Positions 19,633 through 29,374 of a stretch of DNA of 64,000 bases are shown here, piece by piece (the stretch's first letter is position 1; the number at the start of each line of letters is the position of its first letter). The notes below the pieces were generated by a model. That model was not told the DNA's origin, did no database searches, and saw only the letters and a list, made by a program, of their open reading frames with translations. A program made the position numbers and the translations under genes. Source of the stretch: Pseudarthrobacter sp. AL07 (GTDB lineage Bacteria; Actinomycetota; Actinomycetes; Actinomycetales; Micrococcaceae); contig NZ_JASBRB010000008.1 in assembly GCF_029960665.1 (NCBI RefSeq), forward strand, positions 1 to 64,000, in the 5' to 3' direction.

Positions 19633-21038
19633 CAGTTCTGGTCCTCGTTATTGTCCGCGGCGCTGCTGGCAGGAGCGGCTGTGGCGGGAACGGCTTCAGT
19701 CTCTGCCCGGTCGGCAGGGCCCTTGGGCTTACGGGTGGACAGGTTGGTGCCCTTGACCTTGCCCTCCTCATCGAGCATGTCAAACCATTCGGCGGCGGTC
19801 TCAACGTCCTTGTCGCCGCGGCCGGAAAGGTTCACAATAATCACCGTTTCGGACGGGTTGGCAGTGCCTTCGGTGAGGCGCTTGCCAACCTTGATGGCAC
19901 CCGCGAGGGCGTGTGAGGACTCGATGGCGGGAATGATGCCCTCCGTCCGGCACAGCAGCTTGAACGCATCCATTGCTTCGCTGTCGGTGATGGGCCCATA
20001 GCTGACGCGTCCAATATCGGCCAGGTAGGCGTGCTCCGGGCCAACACCCGGGTAGTCCAGGCCTGCCGAAATCGAATGCGACTCGATGGTTTGGCCGTCG
20101 TCGTCCTGCATGAGGTAGGAGCGTGCGCCGTGCAGGACGCCGGGCTTGCCAAGGGTGATGGTGGCTGCGTGCCGGCCGGTGTCCACTCCGTCGCCGCCGG
20201 CTTCAAAGCCGTAGATCTTAACGGACGGATCATCCAGGAATCCGTGGAAGATGCCGATTGCGTTGGAACCGCCGCCGATGCAGGCGCAGACGGCGTCGGG
20301 CAGTTTGCCGGTCTGCTCCAGGATCTGGGCGCGGGCTTCCTCGCCGATGACCTCGTGGAAAAAACGGACCATGGCCGGGAACGGGTGCGCCCCGGCGGCG
20401 GTACCCAGCAGGTAGTGGGTGTTGTCCACGTTGCTGACCCAGTCCCGGAGGGCATCGTTGATGGCGTCCTTAAGGGTCTGCGAACCGTTCACCACGGGCA
20501 CCACGGTGGCGCCCAGCAGCTGCATCCGGGCGACATTCAGCGCCTGCCGGCGGCAGTCCTCGGCGCCCATGTACACAACGCATTCCAGGCCGAGGAGCGC
20601 GGCGGCGGTGGCGCTGGCAACGCCGTGCTGCCCGGCACCGGTCTCGGCGATGACGCGGGTTTTGCCCATGCGCTTGGCCAGCAGGGCCTGGCCCAGGACG
20701 TTGTTGATCTTGTGGGATCCGGTGTGGTTGAGGTCCTCGCGCTTAAGGAAAATCCGGGCGCCGCCGGCGTGCTCGGAAAACCGCTTGGCTTCGGTCAGCA
20801 GCGAGGGACGGCCGGAGTAATTCTTGTTCAGGTCCGAGAGCTGGGCAAGGAATTCGGGATCTGCCTTGGCCTTTTCAAAGGTATCTTCGAGCTCGTCCAA
20901 GGCGGCGATCAGCGATTCCGGCATCCAACGCCCGCCGTAGCCACCGAAGTATGGCCCCGGGGCGTGCTTCAGCGAGCCGCCCTGCAGGAAAGCGTCCGCA
21001 GCGTTGTTGTCAGCGTTTTCTGAGGGTGCGTCAACCAT
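19632..21038 (-). CDS. trpB: Tryptophan synthase beta chain
   Basis: A 468-residue PLP enzyme joining indole and serine into tryptophan. The PLP lysine is Lys110 in [10 protein letters not shown], the phosphate-binding loop is GGGSNAIG, and AETGAGQHG binds the substrate carboxylate. It is about 60 residues longer than most TrpB because of an Ala/Lys/Glu-rich C-terminal tail with no recognised function. I chose ATG 21038, preceded by AGGACGGTGAG; an upstream TTG at 21059 is possible. About 75 bases separate it from trpC. Confidence 0.96.
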   Translation of the reverse strand: MVDAPSENADNNAADAFLQGGSLKHAPGPYFGGYGGRWMPESLIAALDELEDTFEKAKADPEFLAQLSDLNKNYSGRPSLLTEAKRFSEHAGGARIFLKREDLNHTGSHKINNVLGQALLAKRMGKTRVIAETGAGQHGVASATAAALLGLECVVYMGAEDCRRQALNVARMQLLGATVVPVVNGSQTLKDAINDALRDWVSNVDNTHYLLGTAAGAHPFPAMVRFFHEVIGEEARAQILEQTGKLPDAVCACIGGGSNAIGIFHGFLDDPSVKIYGFEAGGDGVDTGRHAATITLGKPGVLHGARSYLMQDDDGQTIESHSISAGLDYPGVGPEHAYLADIGRVSYGPITDSEAMDAFKLLCRTEGIIPAIESSHALAGAIKVGKRLTEGTANPSETVIIVNLSGRGDKDVETAAEWFDMLDEEGKVKGTNLSTRKPKGPADRAETEAVPATAAPASSAADNNEDQN

Positions 21039-21112
21039 CAGTCTCACCGTCCTGTTCAAGTTGGTCGTTCGGAAGTGTTGTACCGCCGGCGCCAGGCCGG
21101 CGGGTGCCCGGA

Positions 21113-21934
21113 CTAGGCCCGGGCGGCGATGGCGGCAGCGCCGGCCGCCGTGAATTCGGCGATCCGGTCACGCGGCGTTGAGTCGCTGACCAGGGCCTCG
21201 CCCACCAGGATGGCGTTGGCGCCGTTGGCGGCGTAGTGCGTCACGTCGTCCACGCCGCGCACACCGGATTCGGCGATGACCAGCGCTTCGGCCGGAATCA
21301 GTCCGGCGAGTGAGGCGAAAACTGAACGGTCGACGTCGAGCGTCTTCAGGTTGCGCACGTTGACGCCGATGATGCGCGCCTCAGCCGCCACTGCACGTTC
21401 GATCTCCTCTTTCGTGTGCGTCTCCACGAGCACGTTCATGCCGAGTTCGCGGCTGAGGGCGCTGAACTCCCGGAGTTGGCTGTCGGCGAGCGACGCCACG
21501 ATGAGCAGGATCAGGTCCGCGCCGTGGGCGCGGGCCTCCCAGATCTGGTACTCGTCGAGCGTGAAGTCCTTGCGGAGCAGCGGAATGTCCACGCGGGCAC
21601 GCACGGCGTCCAGGTCCGCAAGGGACCCGTTGAAGCGCCGCTGTTCGGTGAGGACGCTGATCACTGCTGCGCCGCCGTCGGCATACTGCTCTGCCAGCGC
21701 TGCCGGATCCACAATTGTGGCGAGGTCACCCTTGGACGGGCTGCGCCGCTTGATTTCCGCGATGACCTTCAGCTGGTCCCGCTGCACCGCGGTGCCGCCG
21801 AGTGCCGACCAGGCGTCCCGGGCGGGTGCCGCGGCCGCAGCCATGTCCTTCAGTTCCGCGAGCGGAACGAGACGCTTCCTGGCCTCCATATCCTCCCTGA
21901 CACCGGCATTGATGTCATCGAGAACAGTCGCCAT
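21113..21934 (-). CDS. trpC: Indole-3-glycerol phosphate synthase
   Basis: A 273-residue TIM barrel that closes the indole ring from carboxyphenylaminodeoxyribulose phosphate. The N-terminal extension helix is followed by the signature [14 protein letters not shown] (58-71) with the catalytic Lys, [24 protein letters not shown] and [10 protein letters not shown]. It starts within the stop of the upstream small membrane protein (TGATG). Monofunctional, as usual in actinobacteria; trpF is not in this window and is commonly replaced there by PriA. Confidence 0.97.
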   Translation of the reverse strand: MATVLDDINAGVREDMEARKRLVPLAELKDMAAAAAPARDAWSALGGTAVQRDQLKVIAEIKRRSPSKGDLATIVDPAALAEQYADGGAAVISVLTEQRRFNGSLADLDAVRARVDIPLLRKDFTLDEYQIWEARAHGADLILLIVASLADSQLREFSALSRELGMNVLVETHTKEEIERAVAAEARIIGVNVRNLKTLDVDRSVFASLAGLIPAEALVIAESGVRGVDDVTHYAANGANAILVGEALVSDSTPRDRIAEFTAAGAAAIAARA

Positions 21935-22221
21935 CAGTGGCCGGAGCTCTTCAGCTTGCTGCCTTCGACACCGTAGCCGGCCTTGCGCATGACGTAGCCG
22001 AGGATGAGGCCGAGGACCATCACGGCCGCGCCCGCGATGAAGATGGGGGTGTTGGCAATGACAAAGGCGATGGACGCTATGAGGGCGCCGACCAGCATAA
22101 CGATGACGCAGGTCCAGGCCGCGGGGCTGTTGCCGTGGCCAAGTTCCTGGCTGTGGTCAACGACGCCGGGGGCAACGGTCCGGGTGCCTGATTTCGATAC
22201 GGAAGCGGGTGCTTTGCTCAT
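21934..22221 (-). CDS. HGxxPAAW-family small membrane protein
   Basis: A 95-residue protein with a soluble N-terminus, the family motif HGNSPAAW (about 29-36) and two predicted transmembrane helices (about 38-58 and 61-81), ending in a charged tail. I recognise it as the actinobacterial HGxxPAAW / DUF6704 type, conserved inside trp operons between the Trp-associated membrane protein and trpC. Its function is unknown. Being embedded in the operon with one-base overlap to trpC suggests production in step with tryptophan synthesis. Confidence 0.85.
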   Translation of the reverse strand: MSKAPASVSKSGTRTVAPGVVDHSQELGHGNSPAAWTCVIVMLVGALIASIAFVIANTPIFIAGAAVMVLGLILGYVMRKAGYGVEGSKLKSSGH

Positions 22222-22338
22222 GTGAATCTCCTCGGGATGAATACTGCTTACATTCTGCCATTTTTTGGCCGCGACCTGACCATCGGCAGACCGGGCTCAG
22301 GTTTTAGCGCGCTGCACGGCTCTGGCTGCGGGCGGGGT

Positions 22339-22941
22339 TCAGGTGGGGTCGTCGCCGCGCGAGAGCCGGTCCCAGCTGTCGATCTCGTCCACAGGACCAG
22401 TGGCGGCTGGCGCGCTGCCGGCGGGCGCCCCATAGGTGGCCGCGTCATATTTGGTCCGCGATTTCCAGTGCCGGCCAGCGGGGATGATCAGCAGGGCGGC
22501 CAGCGCCAGCAGGGTGGCGGCGACGACAGCGAGGACAGGGAAGGCGGTAACAGCCACTTCCGCGTGGCCGCCGGTGACCCCTGTGGCAGCGGCGATCGAA
22601 CCCTGCGCGGCGCCCAGCGGGTCAGCCAGCACAGTGGCGGCCGCGGCGATGATGCCTACGGAGGCAAACACGATGAGGGCGATGATGACCCACCGAGCGA
22701 ACTTTCCGGCGATGGATGCTGCCAGTCCGCCTGCCAGGGCAACGACAGCCAGGGCCGTCACCGCGGTAGCGGCCTTGCTGCCCTGGACCGGAAGGGTGTT
22801 CTGGTCCCCCGCGGCCTGGCCCACCTGGTTGGCGTCCAGGCTGACAGTAATCCAGGTCTGGGTGGTGGCTCCGAACACGGCCAGGGCAAGGAAGGCAATC
22901 AGCAGTACCAGCGTGGATTTCCTGGCCCAGGCCGGCGTCAT
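22339..22941 (-). CDS. Trp biosynthesis-associated membrane protein (TIGR02234 type)
   Basis: A 200-residue membrane protein with four hydrophobic stretches (about 9-26, 57-77, 82-106 and 127-153) and a hydrophilic tail. The position between trpE and the HGxxPAAW gene, the ATQTWITV motif in the first extracytoplasmic loop and the length match the actinobacterial Trp_oprn_chp family. Function is not established; export or sensing of aromatic compounds has been guessed from context only. Its ATG overlaps the trpE stop (ATGA). Confidence 0.88.
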   Translation of the reverse strand: MTPAWARKSTLVLLIAFLALAVFGATTQTWITVSLDANQVGQAAGDQNTLPVQGSKAATAVTALAVVALAGGLAASIAGKFARWVIIALIVFASVGIIAAAATVLADPLGAAQGSIAAATGVTGGHAEVAVTAFPVLAVVAATLLALAALLIIPAGRHWKSRTKYDAATYGAPAGSAPAATGPVDEIDSWDRLSRGDDPT

Positions 22942-24542
22942 ACGGCGCCCTGGCTTTCACCGGCGGAGGTGCCGGCGTCGCTGGTCTGAGAGGTGGCGGG
23001 GAGCGATTCCGCCGCAATGTTGTGCAGCGATCCGGCGGTGTGCACGGCCCGGAGAGGAGCGGCGGCCTTGTTCACGGTCTCCAGCGCTTCTGTGGGGTTC
23101 ACCGAGTCCGCCACGATGCCTCCGCCGGCCTGGACATAGGCGCGTCCTTCGCGGAGAAGGGCCGAGCGGATGGCAATGGCCATATCCATGTCGCCGGCGA
23201 AGTCGAGGTACCCCACCACCCCGCCGTAGATGCCGCGGCGGTGCGGTTCCAGCTCATCCAGCAGACGCAGAGCCCTGGGTTTCGGGGCACCGGACAGGGT
23301 GCCCGCGGGGAAGGTGGCTTTCAGGACGTCGTAGGCGTTGGCGGCCGGGGACAGCTTGCCCACCACAGTGGAGACCAGGTGCATGATGTGGCTGAAGCGC
23401 TCCACCTCCATAAACTGGGTGACGTCCACGGTTCCCGCGACGCAGACCTTGGACAGATCGTTGCGGGACAGGTCCACGAGCATCAGGTGTTCGGCGCGTT
23501 CCTTCTGGTCGGCCAGCAGTTCCTCCGCAAGGGCTTTGTCTGCCTCCACGGTTTTGCCGCGAGGCCGTGAACCGGCGATCGGGTGGGTGATTACTTCCTC
23601 ACCGGTCACCGTCACCAGAGCCTCGGGCGAGGACCCCACGATCGAGTACTCCCGCCCGTCGGCGTCCTCGAGGCTGAAGATGTACATGTACGGGCTGGGG
23701 TTGGTGTTTCTCAGGACCCGGTACACGTCAAGCGGCGAGGCCCCGCATTCCATCTCGAAGCGGCGTGAAATCACCACCTGGAACACTTCGCCGTCCACAA
23801 TGGCTTTCTTGCCGCGGTCAAGGGCGGCCAGGTACGAGGGTTCGTCCCACCGTTCTTCGACGCTGGCAGCGAAATCCAGGGCGGCGGGTTCCAGTACGGA
23901 GACCGGCTGGGCCACGGGCGTGCTGATCCGGGTGAGGAGGGCCTTGACCCGTGCTACGGCATCTTCCCAGGCCTCGTCCACACGGTCGGAGCTGCCATCG
24001 AAGTTGATGGCGTTGGCGATCAGCAGCACGGTGCCGTCATGGTTGTCGTGCACTGCCATGTCGGTGACCAGGTTCAGCGCCATCTCGGGCAGGTGGAGGT
24101 CATCCTCCGGCGGGCTGGTCAGCCGTTCCCAATGGCGGACGGTCTCCCAGCCCAGGAAGCCGACGAGTCCGGAAGTGAAAGGCGGCAGTCCGTCAAACCT
24201 GTTGGTCCGCAGGGCTTCGATGGTGTCGCGGATGGCGTCCACGGGGTTGCCGTCCAGGGGCACGCCCGCAGGTGGCTGGCCCAGCCAGTGCGCCTGGCCG
24301 TTCTTGGTGGTCAGGGTTGCCCGGGACTTCGCGCCGATGAAGGAATACCGCGACCACGTGCCGCCCACCGCCGCGGACTCCATCAGGAACGTGCCGGGCT
24401 GGCCTTGCGCCAGCTTCCGGTAGAGGCCGATAGGCGTTTCCGCGTCCGCCAGCACTTTGAGCGTGACGGGGATGACCCGGCTGTTGCCGGCGAGTTCGCG
24501 GAACTCCTCGAGGCCCGGGCTGATGATTCCAAGGTCCTGCAT
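22938..24542 (-). CDS. trpE: Anthranilate synthase component I
   Basis: A 534-residue chorismate-utilising enzyme. The N-terminal feedback domain contains LMESAAVGG (the LLES-type tryptophan site). The catalytic domain carries HPIAGSRPRGKT, DLSRNDLSKVC, FPAGTLSGAPKPRA and YGGVVGYLDFAGDMD. The partner glutaminase TrpG is not in this window. Upstream lies a 124-base gap after hisI with a possible leader peptide containing two Trp codons, which could give attenuation. It is the first gene of the visible trp run trpE to trpA to lgt. Confidence 0.97.
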   Translation of the reverse strand: MQDLGIISPGLEEFRELAGNSRVIPVTLKVLADAETPIGLYRKLAQGQPGTFLMESAAVGGTWSRYSFIGAKSRATLTTKNGQAHWLGQPPAGVPLDGNPVDAIRDTIEALRTNRFDGLPPFTSGLVGFLGWETVRHWERLTSPPEDDLHLPEMALNLVTDMAVHDNHDGTVLLIANAINFDGSSDRVDEAWEDAVARVKALLTRISTPVAQPVSVLEPAALDFAASVEERWDEPSYLAALDRGKKAIVDGEVFQVVISRRFEMECGASPLDVYRVLRNTNPSPYMYIFSLEDADGREYSIVGSSPEALVTVTGEEVITHPIAGSRPRGKTVEADKALAEELLADQKERAEHLMLVDLSRNDLSKVCVAGTVDVTQFMEVERFSHIMHLVSTVVGKLSPAANAYDVLKATFPAGTLSGAPKPRALRLLDELEPHRRGIYGGVVGYLDFAGDMDMAIAIRSALLREGRAYVQAGGGIVADSVNPTEALETVNKAAAPLRAVHTAGSLHNIAAESLPATSQTSDAGTSAGESQGAV

Positions 24543-24609
24543 GGCTATGCTTCGCCGCCTGTTCTTGTGTGTCGACTGGTGACTGCCGCCGGGTGTGGAA
24601 CCGCGCCAG

Positions 24610-24648
24610 TCATTGCTGCCAATAAGTGTGTGCCCACCGGGCGGTCAT
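24610..24648 (-). CDS. Possible trp leader peptide (MTARWAHTYWQQ)
   Basis: A 12-codon ORF in the hisI-trpE gap reads MTARWAHTYWQQ, with Trp at positions 5 and 10, and ends 67 bases before trpE. Downstream, GACTGG and CCAGTC can pair around a 27-base loop. Two Trp in 12 residues is rare by chance, and attenuation of trpE is known in actinobacteria. Against it, known leaders mostly have adjacent Trp codons, the ribosome binding site (GGGCGG touching ATG) is poor, and I see no terminator with a U run. Confidence 0.32.
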   Translation of the reverse strand: MTARWAHTYWQQ

Positions 24649-24666
24649 CCGCCCATAGGCCGTGGA

Positions 24667-25074
24667 TCAGAGCGCCTCGCCTGTCTGGACTTCCAGGTCC
24701 CTGCCGTCGAAGCAGGTCCGGGTGCCGGTGTGGCATGCCGCGCCGACCTGGTCCACGCGGATCAGGAGGGCATCGCCGTCGCAGTCCACGGCAACGGATT
24801 TGACCCACTGGACGTGGCCGGAGGTGTCGCCCTTGCGCCAATACTCCTGGCGGGAGCGGGAATAGAACGTGACCCGGCCGCTGGTCATGGTGCGGTGCAG
24901 TGCTTCGTCGTCCATCCAGCCCAGCATCAGCACCTCGTTCGTATCGAACTGCTGCACAACGGCGGCCACGAGCCCGGCGCCGTCACGCTTAAGCGCGTCC
25001 GCGATGGCGGGTGGAAGCGGGCTTGTGGCGGGGGCCGGGACAATTACGGGGGCGGAGGCGGGCTGCTCAGACAT
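24667..25074 (-). CDS. hisI: Phosphoribosyl-AMP cyclohydrolase
   Basis: A 135-residue zinc enzyme opening the adenine ring of phosphoribosyl-AMP, the third step of histidine synthesis. It shows [28 protein letters not shown], the metal-binding AVDCDGDAL (Asp97, Asp99, Asp101) and HTGTRTCF with Cys114/Cys121 as zinc-site cysteines. It lacks a fused HisE domain; hisE is separate at 27753. It is followed by trpE, so histidine and tryptophan genes share a transcription direction and probably a promoter in the gap upstream. Confidence 0.96.
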   Translation of the reverse strand: MSEQPASAPVIVPAPATSPLPPAIADALKRDGAGLVAAVVQQFDTNEVLMLGWMDDEALHRTMTSGRVTFYSRSRQEYWRKGDTSGHVQWVKSVAVDCDGDALLIRVDQVGAACHTGTRTCFDGRDLEVQTGEAL

Positions 25075-25209
25075 CAGACCAAGTCTAGTGCCTGATCAAC
25101 GGCCCCCGAATATGCACAAGCAGGCATGCAAGCAGTGTATGAACAAGGGCACCCCCGGCTGGCGGTTCCGATGCCCAACTTCGCTGCTCTCGTGCTAGTT
25201 TCACAAGTG

Positions 25210-25854
25210 ATGCATTTCGTCGAACCGTCCCGAGAAGTCCTGGCCGAAACCCTGCTGGCGGCCGGCCCTGATGCCCCCACCCTCTGCCGAGGCTGGCGCA
25301 CCAGGGACCTAGCCGCGCACCTTTACCTGCGCGAACGCAAGGCGGCCGTGGGCCTGGGCCTCATCATCAAAAGCCTGTCCAAGGCTTCTGATAAGGCCAC
25401 AGCCAGGCTCGCGGCGAAGCTTACAACCGGTGCCGACTACACCGGTCTGGTGAACACCTTCCGCGGCGGCCCGCCGGCGCTCTCTCCCATGAACATCAGG
25501 GCATTGGACGAGAGCTCCAACCTGATCGAATATTTCGTCCACACCGAGGACATCCGCCGGGCCGTGGACCGCTGGGCGCCGCGCGCCCTCGACGAGGCCT
25601 ATTCGGACGCCCTCTGGGATGAGTTGATCAAACGGGCAGCCATTCTTTACCGCGGCGTGGACCTGGGTATTGTGCTGGTGCGCCCATCCGGGCCGCGGCA
25701 CGTCGCCAAGCGGGCACCCGTTTCGGTGGCGATCGTTGGTGAGCCGGGCGAACTGCTGATGCACGCCCACGGACGGACCCGCCACGCTTTGGTCACCTTC
25801 GAAGGCCAGCCAGACGCCGTCGCCCTGCTGCAGTCAGCAGAAGTCGGCCTTTAA
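25210..25854 (+). CDS. TIGR03085-type (DinB/maleylpyruvate isomerase-like) protein
   Basis: A 214-residue actinobacterial protein of the TIGR03085 group. The N-terminus resembles mycothiol-dependent DinB-like enzymes (LCRGWRTRDLAAHLYLRERK, about 24-43), and IEYFVHTEDIRRA (about 104-116) supplies the second His. His35 and the HTED His are candidate metal ligands. Function is unproven; relatives are suspected mycothiol- or metal-dependent transferases. ATG 25210 is chosen because the homologous block starts there. It stands alone on the plus strand, divergent from hisI and convergent with hisF. Confidence 0.8.
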   Translation: MHFVEPSREVLAETLLAAGPDAPTLCRGWRTRDLAAHLYLRERKAAVGLGLIIKSLSKASDKATARLAAKLTTGADYTGLVNTFRGGPPALSPMNIRALDESSNLIEYFVHTEDIRRAVDRWAPRALDEAYSDALWDELIKRAAILYRGVDLGIVLVRPSGPRHVAKRAPVSVAIVGEPGELLMHAHGRTRHALVTFEGQPDAVALLQSAEVGL

Positions 25855-25857
25855 CTA

Positions 25858-25926
25858 AAGCAACGCGGGGTCACTTAGCGCCCATCCCGGAAGGGATTAC
25901 GGGCGCGAAGTGACCCCGCGTTGCTT
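25858..25926. terminator. Long hairpin between convergent genes
   Basis: A perfect 19-bp inverted repeat (25858-25876 with 25908-25926, starting AAGCAACGCGGGGTCACTT). It continues after one mismatch with GCGCCC/GGGCGC, around a 17-base loop. It sits exactly between the convergent TIGR03085-type gene and hisF and probably terminates both. Length and sequence suggest a repeated genomic element, not only a terminator. Confidence 0.8.
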
Positions 25927-25956
25927 GGGCCCACGTCTCCAGGGAACGGGTGGGGA

Positions 25957-26733
25957 CTAACGGACGTCGAAGCCCGCTTCGCGGATGGCCTGCTTGACCT
26001 GGGACATCATGTTGTCCGGTCCCCAGTGGAAGATCGACGCTGCCAGCACGGCATCCGCTCCTGCGGCAACGGCAGGCGGGAAGTGCGCCGGTTCCCCGGC
26101 GCCGCCTGAGGCAATGATCGGCACTTTCACCGCTGCCCGGACCATGCGGATCAGTTCCAGGTCGAAGCCGTCCTTGGTGCCGTCGGCGTCGATGGAGTTG
26201 AGTAGGATTTCGCCGATGCCGCGGTCTGCGGCCTCCCTGGCCCACTCGATGGCGTCGATCCCGGTACCCGTACGTCCACCGTGGGTGGTCACTTCAAACC
26301 CCGACGGCGTGGGCCGGGACCCCGGGCGGGTCCGGCGGGCGTCCACTGACAGGACCAGCACCTGCGAACCGAAGTGCCGGCTGATTTCGTTGATGACGTC
26401 CGGCCGGGCAACGGCGGCTGTGTTGATGGAGGCCTTGTCCGCGCCGAAACGCAGGAGTTTGTCCACCTCGGCGACGCCGCGGACACCGCCGCCCACGGTC
26501 AGGGGGATGAAGACTTCTTCGGCCGTGCGGCGAACCACATCGAAGGTGGTTTCACGGTTCCCGGAGGACGCCGTGACGTCCAGGAACGTCAGTTCGTCGG
26601 CGCCCGCATTGTCGTAGCGGTGGGCCAGCCCCACCGGGTCGCCCGCGTCGCGGAGCCCCTCGAAGTTGATGCCCTTCACAACGCGCCCGGCGTCGACATC
26701 GAGGCAGGGGATGACTCGTACAGCTACAGCCAT
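25957..26733 (-). CDS. hisF: Imidazole glycerol phosphate synthase, cyclase subunit
   Basis: A 258-residue TIM barrel that, with HisH, converts PRFAR and ammonia to imidazole glycerol phosphate and AICAR. It shows [15 protein letters not shown] with catalytic Asp12, [21 protein letters not shown] with the second catalytic Asp, [16 protein letters not shown] and [14 protein letters not shown] 26733 is chosen because AGGAG lies just upstream and the protein begins with the barrel's first strand; an in-frame extension to 26856 is unsupported. It lies 58 bases after hisG. Confidence 0.96.
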   Translation of the reverse strand: MAVAVRVIPCLDVDAGRVVKGINFEGLRDAGDPVGLAHRYDNAGADELTFLDVTASSGNRETTFDVVRRTAEEVFIPLTVGGGVRGVAEVDKLLRFGADKASINTAAVARPDVINEISRHFGSQVLVLSVDARRTRPGSRPTPSGFEVTTHGGRTGTGIDAIEWAREAADRGIGEILLNSIDADGTKDGFDLELIRMVRAAVKVPIIASGGAGEPAHFPPAVAAGADAVLAASIFHWGPDNMMSQVKQAIREAGFDVR

Positions 26734-26791
26734 GGGGACTCCTGGAATTCTCGGGTGGATTCTGCGGCGCGGGGTGAACCGGCCGGGACGC

Positions 26792-27652
26792 TCAGATACG
26801 GCAGGCGTGGATGCTGCTGACCAGGATGGCGCGGGCGCCGAGGTCGTAGAGCTCATCCATGATCCGGTTGGTTTCCTTCTTCGGAACCATGGACCGGACA
26901 GCCACCCAGTCGGAGTCGCGCAGCGGCGAGACGGTGGGCGATTCCAGGCCGGGAGTCAGCGCGGCAGCCTGTTCCACGAGTTCCTTGCGAATGTCGTAGT
27001 CCATCAGCACGTACTGGCGCGCCACGAGGACGCCCTGCAGGCGGCGGATCAGGACTTCAATCTCCTTGACGGTGCCGTTCGCGGCGCCGCCATCGCCGGT
27101 GCGGCGGATCAGGACAGCTTCTGACTTGAGGATCGGCTCGCCGAAGATTTCCATCCCGGCGGCCTTGAGGGTGTTGCCCGTTTCCACGACGTCGGCGATG
27201 GCGTCCGCTACGCCGAGGCGCACGGAAGACTCCACGGCACCATCAAGCCTGACCACCTTTGCGTTGATGCCCCGCTCGGCGAGGTAGCCGCGGAGCAGCC
27301 CGTCGTAGCTGGTGGCGAGGCGCTTGCCTTCCAACTCTTCAGCGGCGGCGAAATCGCCCACGGGTCCGGCGAAGCGGAATGTGGACGCAGCGAAGCCCAG
27401 GGGCAGCAGTTCCTCGGCCTCCACCTCGGCGTCAAGCAGCAGGTCGCGGCCGGTGATGCCAACGTCGAGGGTTCCGCGTCCAACGTACACGGCGATGTCG
27501 CGCGGGCGGAGGAAGAAGAACTCAATGTCGTTGTCAGGGTCCATCATGACCAGCTCGCGGGTGTCACGGCGCTGGCGGTAGCCTGCTTCAGACAACATGG
27601 CGGAGGCGGCTTCGGACAGGGAGCCCTTATTGGGTACGGCTACTCGCAGCAT
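26792..27652 (-). CDS. hisG: ATP phosphoribosyltransferase (long form)
   Basis: A 286-residue enzyme of the first, feedback-controlled step of histidine synthesis (ATP plus PRPP to phosphoribosyl-ATP). The catalytic domain has [13 protein letters not shown] at the start, [20 protein letters not shown] and the PRPP loop [13 protein letters not shown]. From about residue 210 a C-terminal regulatory domain follows, so this is the long, histidine-inhibited form without HisZ. It starts 100 bases after hisE on the same strand. Confidence 0.96.
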   Translation of the reverse strand: MLRVAVPNKGSLSEAASAMLSEAGYRQRRDTRELVMMDPDNDIEFFFLRPRDIAVYVGRGTLDVGITGRDLLLDAEVEAEELLPLGFAASTFRFAGPVGDFAAAEELEGKRLATSYDGLLRGYLAERGINAKVVRLDGAVESSVRLGVADAIADVVETGNTLKAAGMEIFGEPILKSEAVLIRRTGDGGAANGTVKEIEVLIRRLQGVLVARQYVLMDYDIRKELVEQAAALTPGLESPTVSPLRDSDWVAVRSMVPKKETNRIMDELYDLGARAILVSSIHACRI

Positions 27653-27752
27653 GGGGGTCTTTCTTGGTTGGGAGGTCTATGGATCAGGCAAACGGGCCAC
27701 GCAGGGCACCGGCAGGCAGCTGTCGGCCGCCGGGTGCCGGGTGCCGCAGTGG

Positions 27753-28016
27753 CTACAGATGCTTGTAGACGTCTTCCAGGGTCAGTCCTTTAGCGAGCAT
27801 CAGAACCTGCAGGTGGTAGAGCAGCTGCGAGATTTCCTCAGCCGTGGCCTCATCGGATTCGTACTCAGCGGCCATCCAGACTTCGGCTGCTTCCTCCACG
27901 ACTTTCTTGCCAATGCCGTGGACTCCGGACTCCAATTCAGCGACGGTGCGGGAGCCTGCCGGGCGGGTGGCTGCCTTCTCACTCAGTTCAGCGAACAGCG
28001 TCTCGAAATTCTTCAC
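27753..28016 (-). CDS. hisE: Phosphoribosyl-ATP pyrophosphatase
   Basis: An 87-residue all-helical MazG-like hydrolase for step two of histidine synthesis. It shows [14 protein letters not shown] with the acidic Mg2+ ligands, and [19 protein letters not shown]. The start is GTG 28016 with a weak ribosome binding site. A TAGGCT box shortly before it raises the possibility of a short-leader or leaderless transcript. It leads the hisE-hisG-hisF run. Confidence 0.94.
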   Translation of the reverse strand: MKNFETLFAELSEKAATRPAGSRTVAELESGVHGIGKKVVEEAAEVWMAAEYESDEATAEEISQLLYHLQVLMLAKGLTLEDVYKHL

Positions 28017-28129
28017 GCCCTACAGCCTACTTGCTGCCGGCCCGGGGGCGCCTTTCGGGCCGCTGCATGACGGGCCCGATGTGAGCGAACACACACCGCG
28101 TCCGGCAGCTTGCCGCCAACAAGCGGCTG

Positions 28130-28615
28130 CTACTTGTACTGCTTGAGGAGCACTGCGGTGGCCAGGGCCGCCGTCACTGCCTCGTGGCCCTTGTCCTCGC
28201 TGGAGCCCGGCAGGCCGGCACGGTCCAGTCCCTGCTGCTCCGTATCGCAGGTCAGCACGCCGAATCCCACCGGCACGCCGGTGGAGACACTGACATCGGT
28301 CAGTCCCGACGTCGCCGCCTGGCAGACGTATTCAAAGTGCGGCGTACCGCCACGGATCACGACGCCGAGGGCCACCACTGCGTCAAAGTGCGGTGCCAGC
28401 CGCGCGGCAGCGACGGGAAGCTCGAAGGCACCGGGAACGCGCAGTACGGTGGGTTCGCTGATGCCTGCATCTTTGGCGGCGCGCAGGGCACCGTCCAGCA
28501 GTCCGTCCATGATCTGGGTGTGCCAGCTGGCTGCCACAATGGCCAACCGCAGCTGCGACGTTTCCGCAGGGTTGAGGGTGGTGAGGTCAATATCTGGTGC
28601 GCCGTGTCCGCTCAT
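28130..28615 (-). CDS. ribH: 6,7-dimethyl-8-ribityllumazine synthase
   Basis: A 161-residue subunit of the penultimate riboflavin enzyme, condensing dihydroxybutanone phosphate with the ribitylamino-uracil. It shows [46 protein letters not shown] with the proton-transfer His, and [11 protein letters not shown]. Last gene of the ribDEBAH operon, 17 bases after ribA. The length is normal. Confidence 0.96.
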   Translation of the reverse strand: MSGHGAPDIDLTTLNPAETSQLRLAIVAASWHTQIMDGLLDGALRAAKDAGISEPTVLRVPGAFELPVAAARLAPHFDAVVALGVVIRGGTPHFEYVCQAATSGLTDVSVSTGVPVGFGVLTCDTEQQGLDRAGLPGSSEDKGHEAVTAALATAVLLKQYK

Positions 28616-28632
28616 GCGTGAATCTGGTCCGT

Positions 28633-29364
28633 TCAGTTTTGGTCGTGGTCGAAATCGTCGGCGGCGCCGCTTGGCACCGTGACAATGTGTGTGTCCAGCG
28701 TCAGCCGGTGCTCCATGCGGTCCTTTTTGGTCTGCAGGTAGCGGATGTTCTGGTCACGGGACGGCACCTCCGTGGGCACCATTTCCACTACCTTCACGCC
28801 GGCTTTGGCGAGCCTGTTCTTTTTGTCCGGGTTGTTGCTCAGGAGCCGGATCTCGTGGAGGCCCATCTCGGCCAGGATCTGGGCGGCCGCCTTGTAGCAG
28901 CGGGCGTCCACCGGCAGTCCCAGCTGTTCGTTGGCCTCCACGGTGTCAAAGCCCGCTTCCTGGAGGGCGTAGGCCTTGATTTTGTTGGCCAGGCCTATCC
29001 CCCGGCCTTCCTGCCCGCGCAGGTACAGCAGCGTGCCGCCAAACTCGTTGATCAGCTCCAAGGCATAGGCCAGCTGTTCGCCGCAGTCACAACGGTAGGA
29101 GCCGAAGACATCGCCGGTCAGGCACTCGGAATGCAGCCTGACCAGCGGAGCAACGCCATCGTTGGGCGGGTTGGGCGAGCTCACCGCCAGGTGCTCGGCG
29201 CCCGTGACCAGGTCTGTCCACGCTTGGGTGATGAAATCGCCAAAGGCCGTGGGCAGCTGCACAATAGGACCGCCGCTCACGGGGTGGTGGGCCCGGCCAT
29301 TGCCGGCCGCCCCCTGATGGTGGCCGTTCTGGTGGCTGTCGTCCGAAACTCCGGAAGCCGTCAT
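28633..29364 (-). CDS. ribA: GTP cyclohydrolase II
   Basis: A 243-residue enzyme opening the GTP imidazole ring for riboflavin. Zinc cysteines are Cys81, Cys92 and Cys94 in [17 protein letters not shown]; the GTP motif [11 protein letters not shown] and the [11 protein letters not shown] block follow. The first 30 residues are hydrophilic and His-rich. ATG 29364 (just after ATG 29367) is chosen since GAGGAG lies just upstream. It begins 11 bases after the ribB stop: RibB and RibA, often fused in actinobacteria, are separate proteins here. Confidence 0.94.
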   Translation of the reverse strand: MTASGVSDDSHQNGHHQGAAGNGRAHHPVSGGPIVQLPTAFGDFITQAWTDLVTGAEHLAVSSPNPPNDGVAPLVRLHSECLTGDVFGSYRCDCGEQLAYALELINEFGGTLLYLRGQEGRGIGLANKIKAYALQEAGFDTVEANEQLGLPVDARCYKAAAQILAEMGLHEIRLLSNNPDKKNRLAKAGVKVVEMVPTEVPSRDQNIRYLQTKKDRMEHRLTLDTHIVTVPSGAADDFDHDQN

Positions 29365-29374
29365 CATTACTCCT

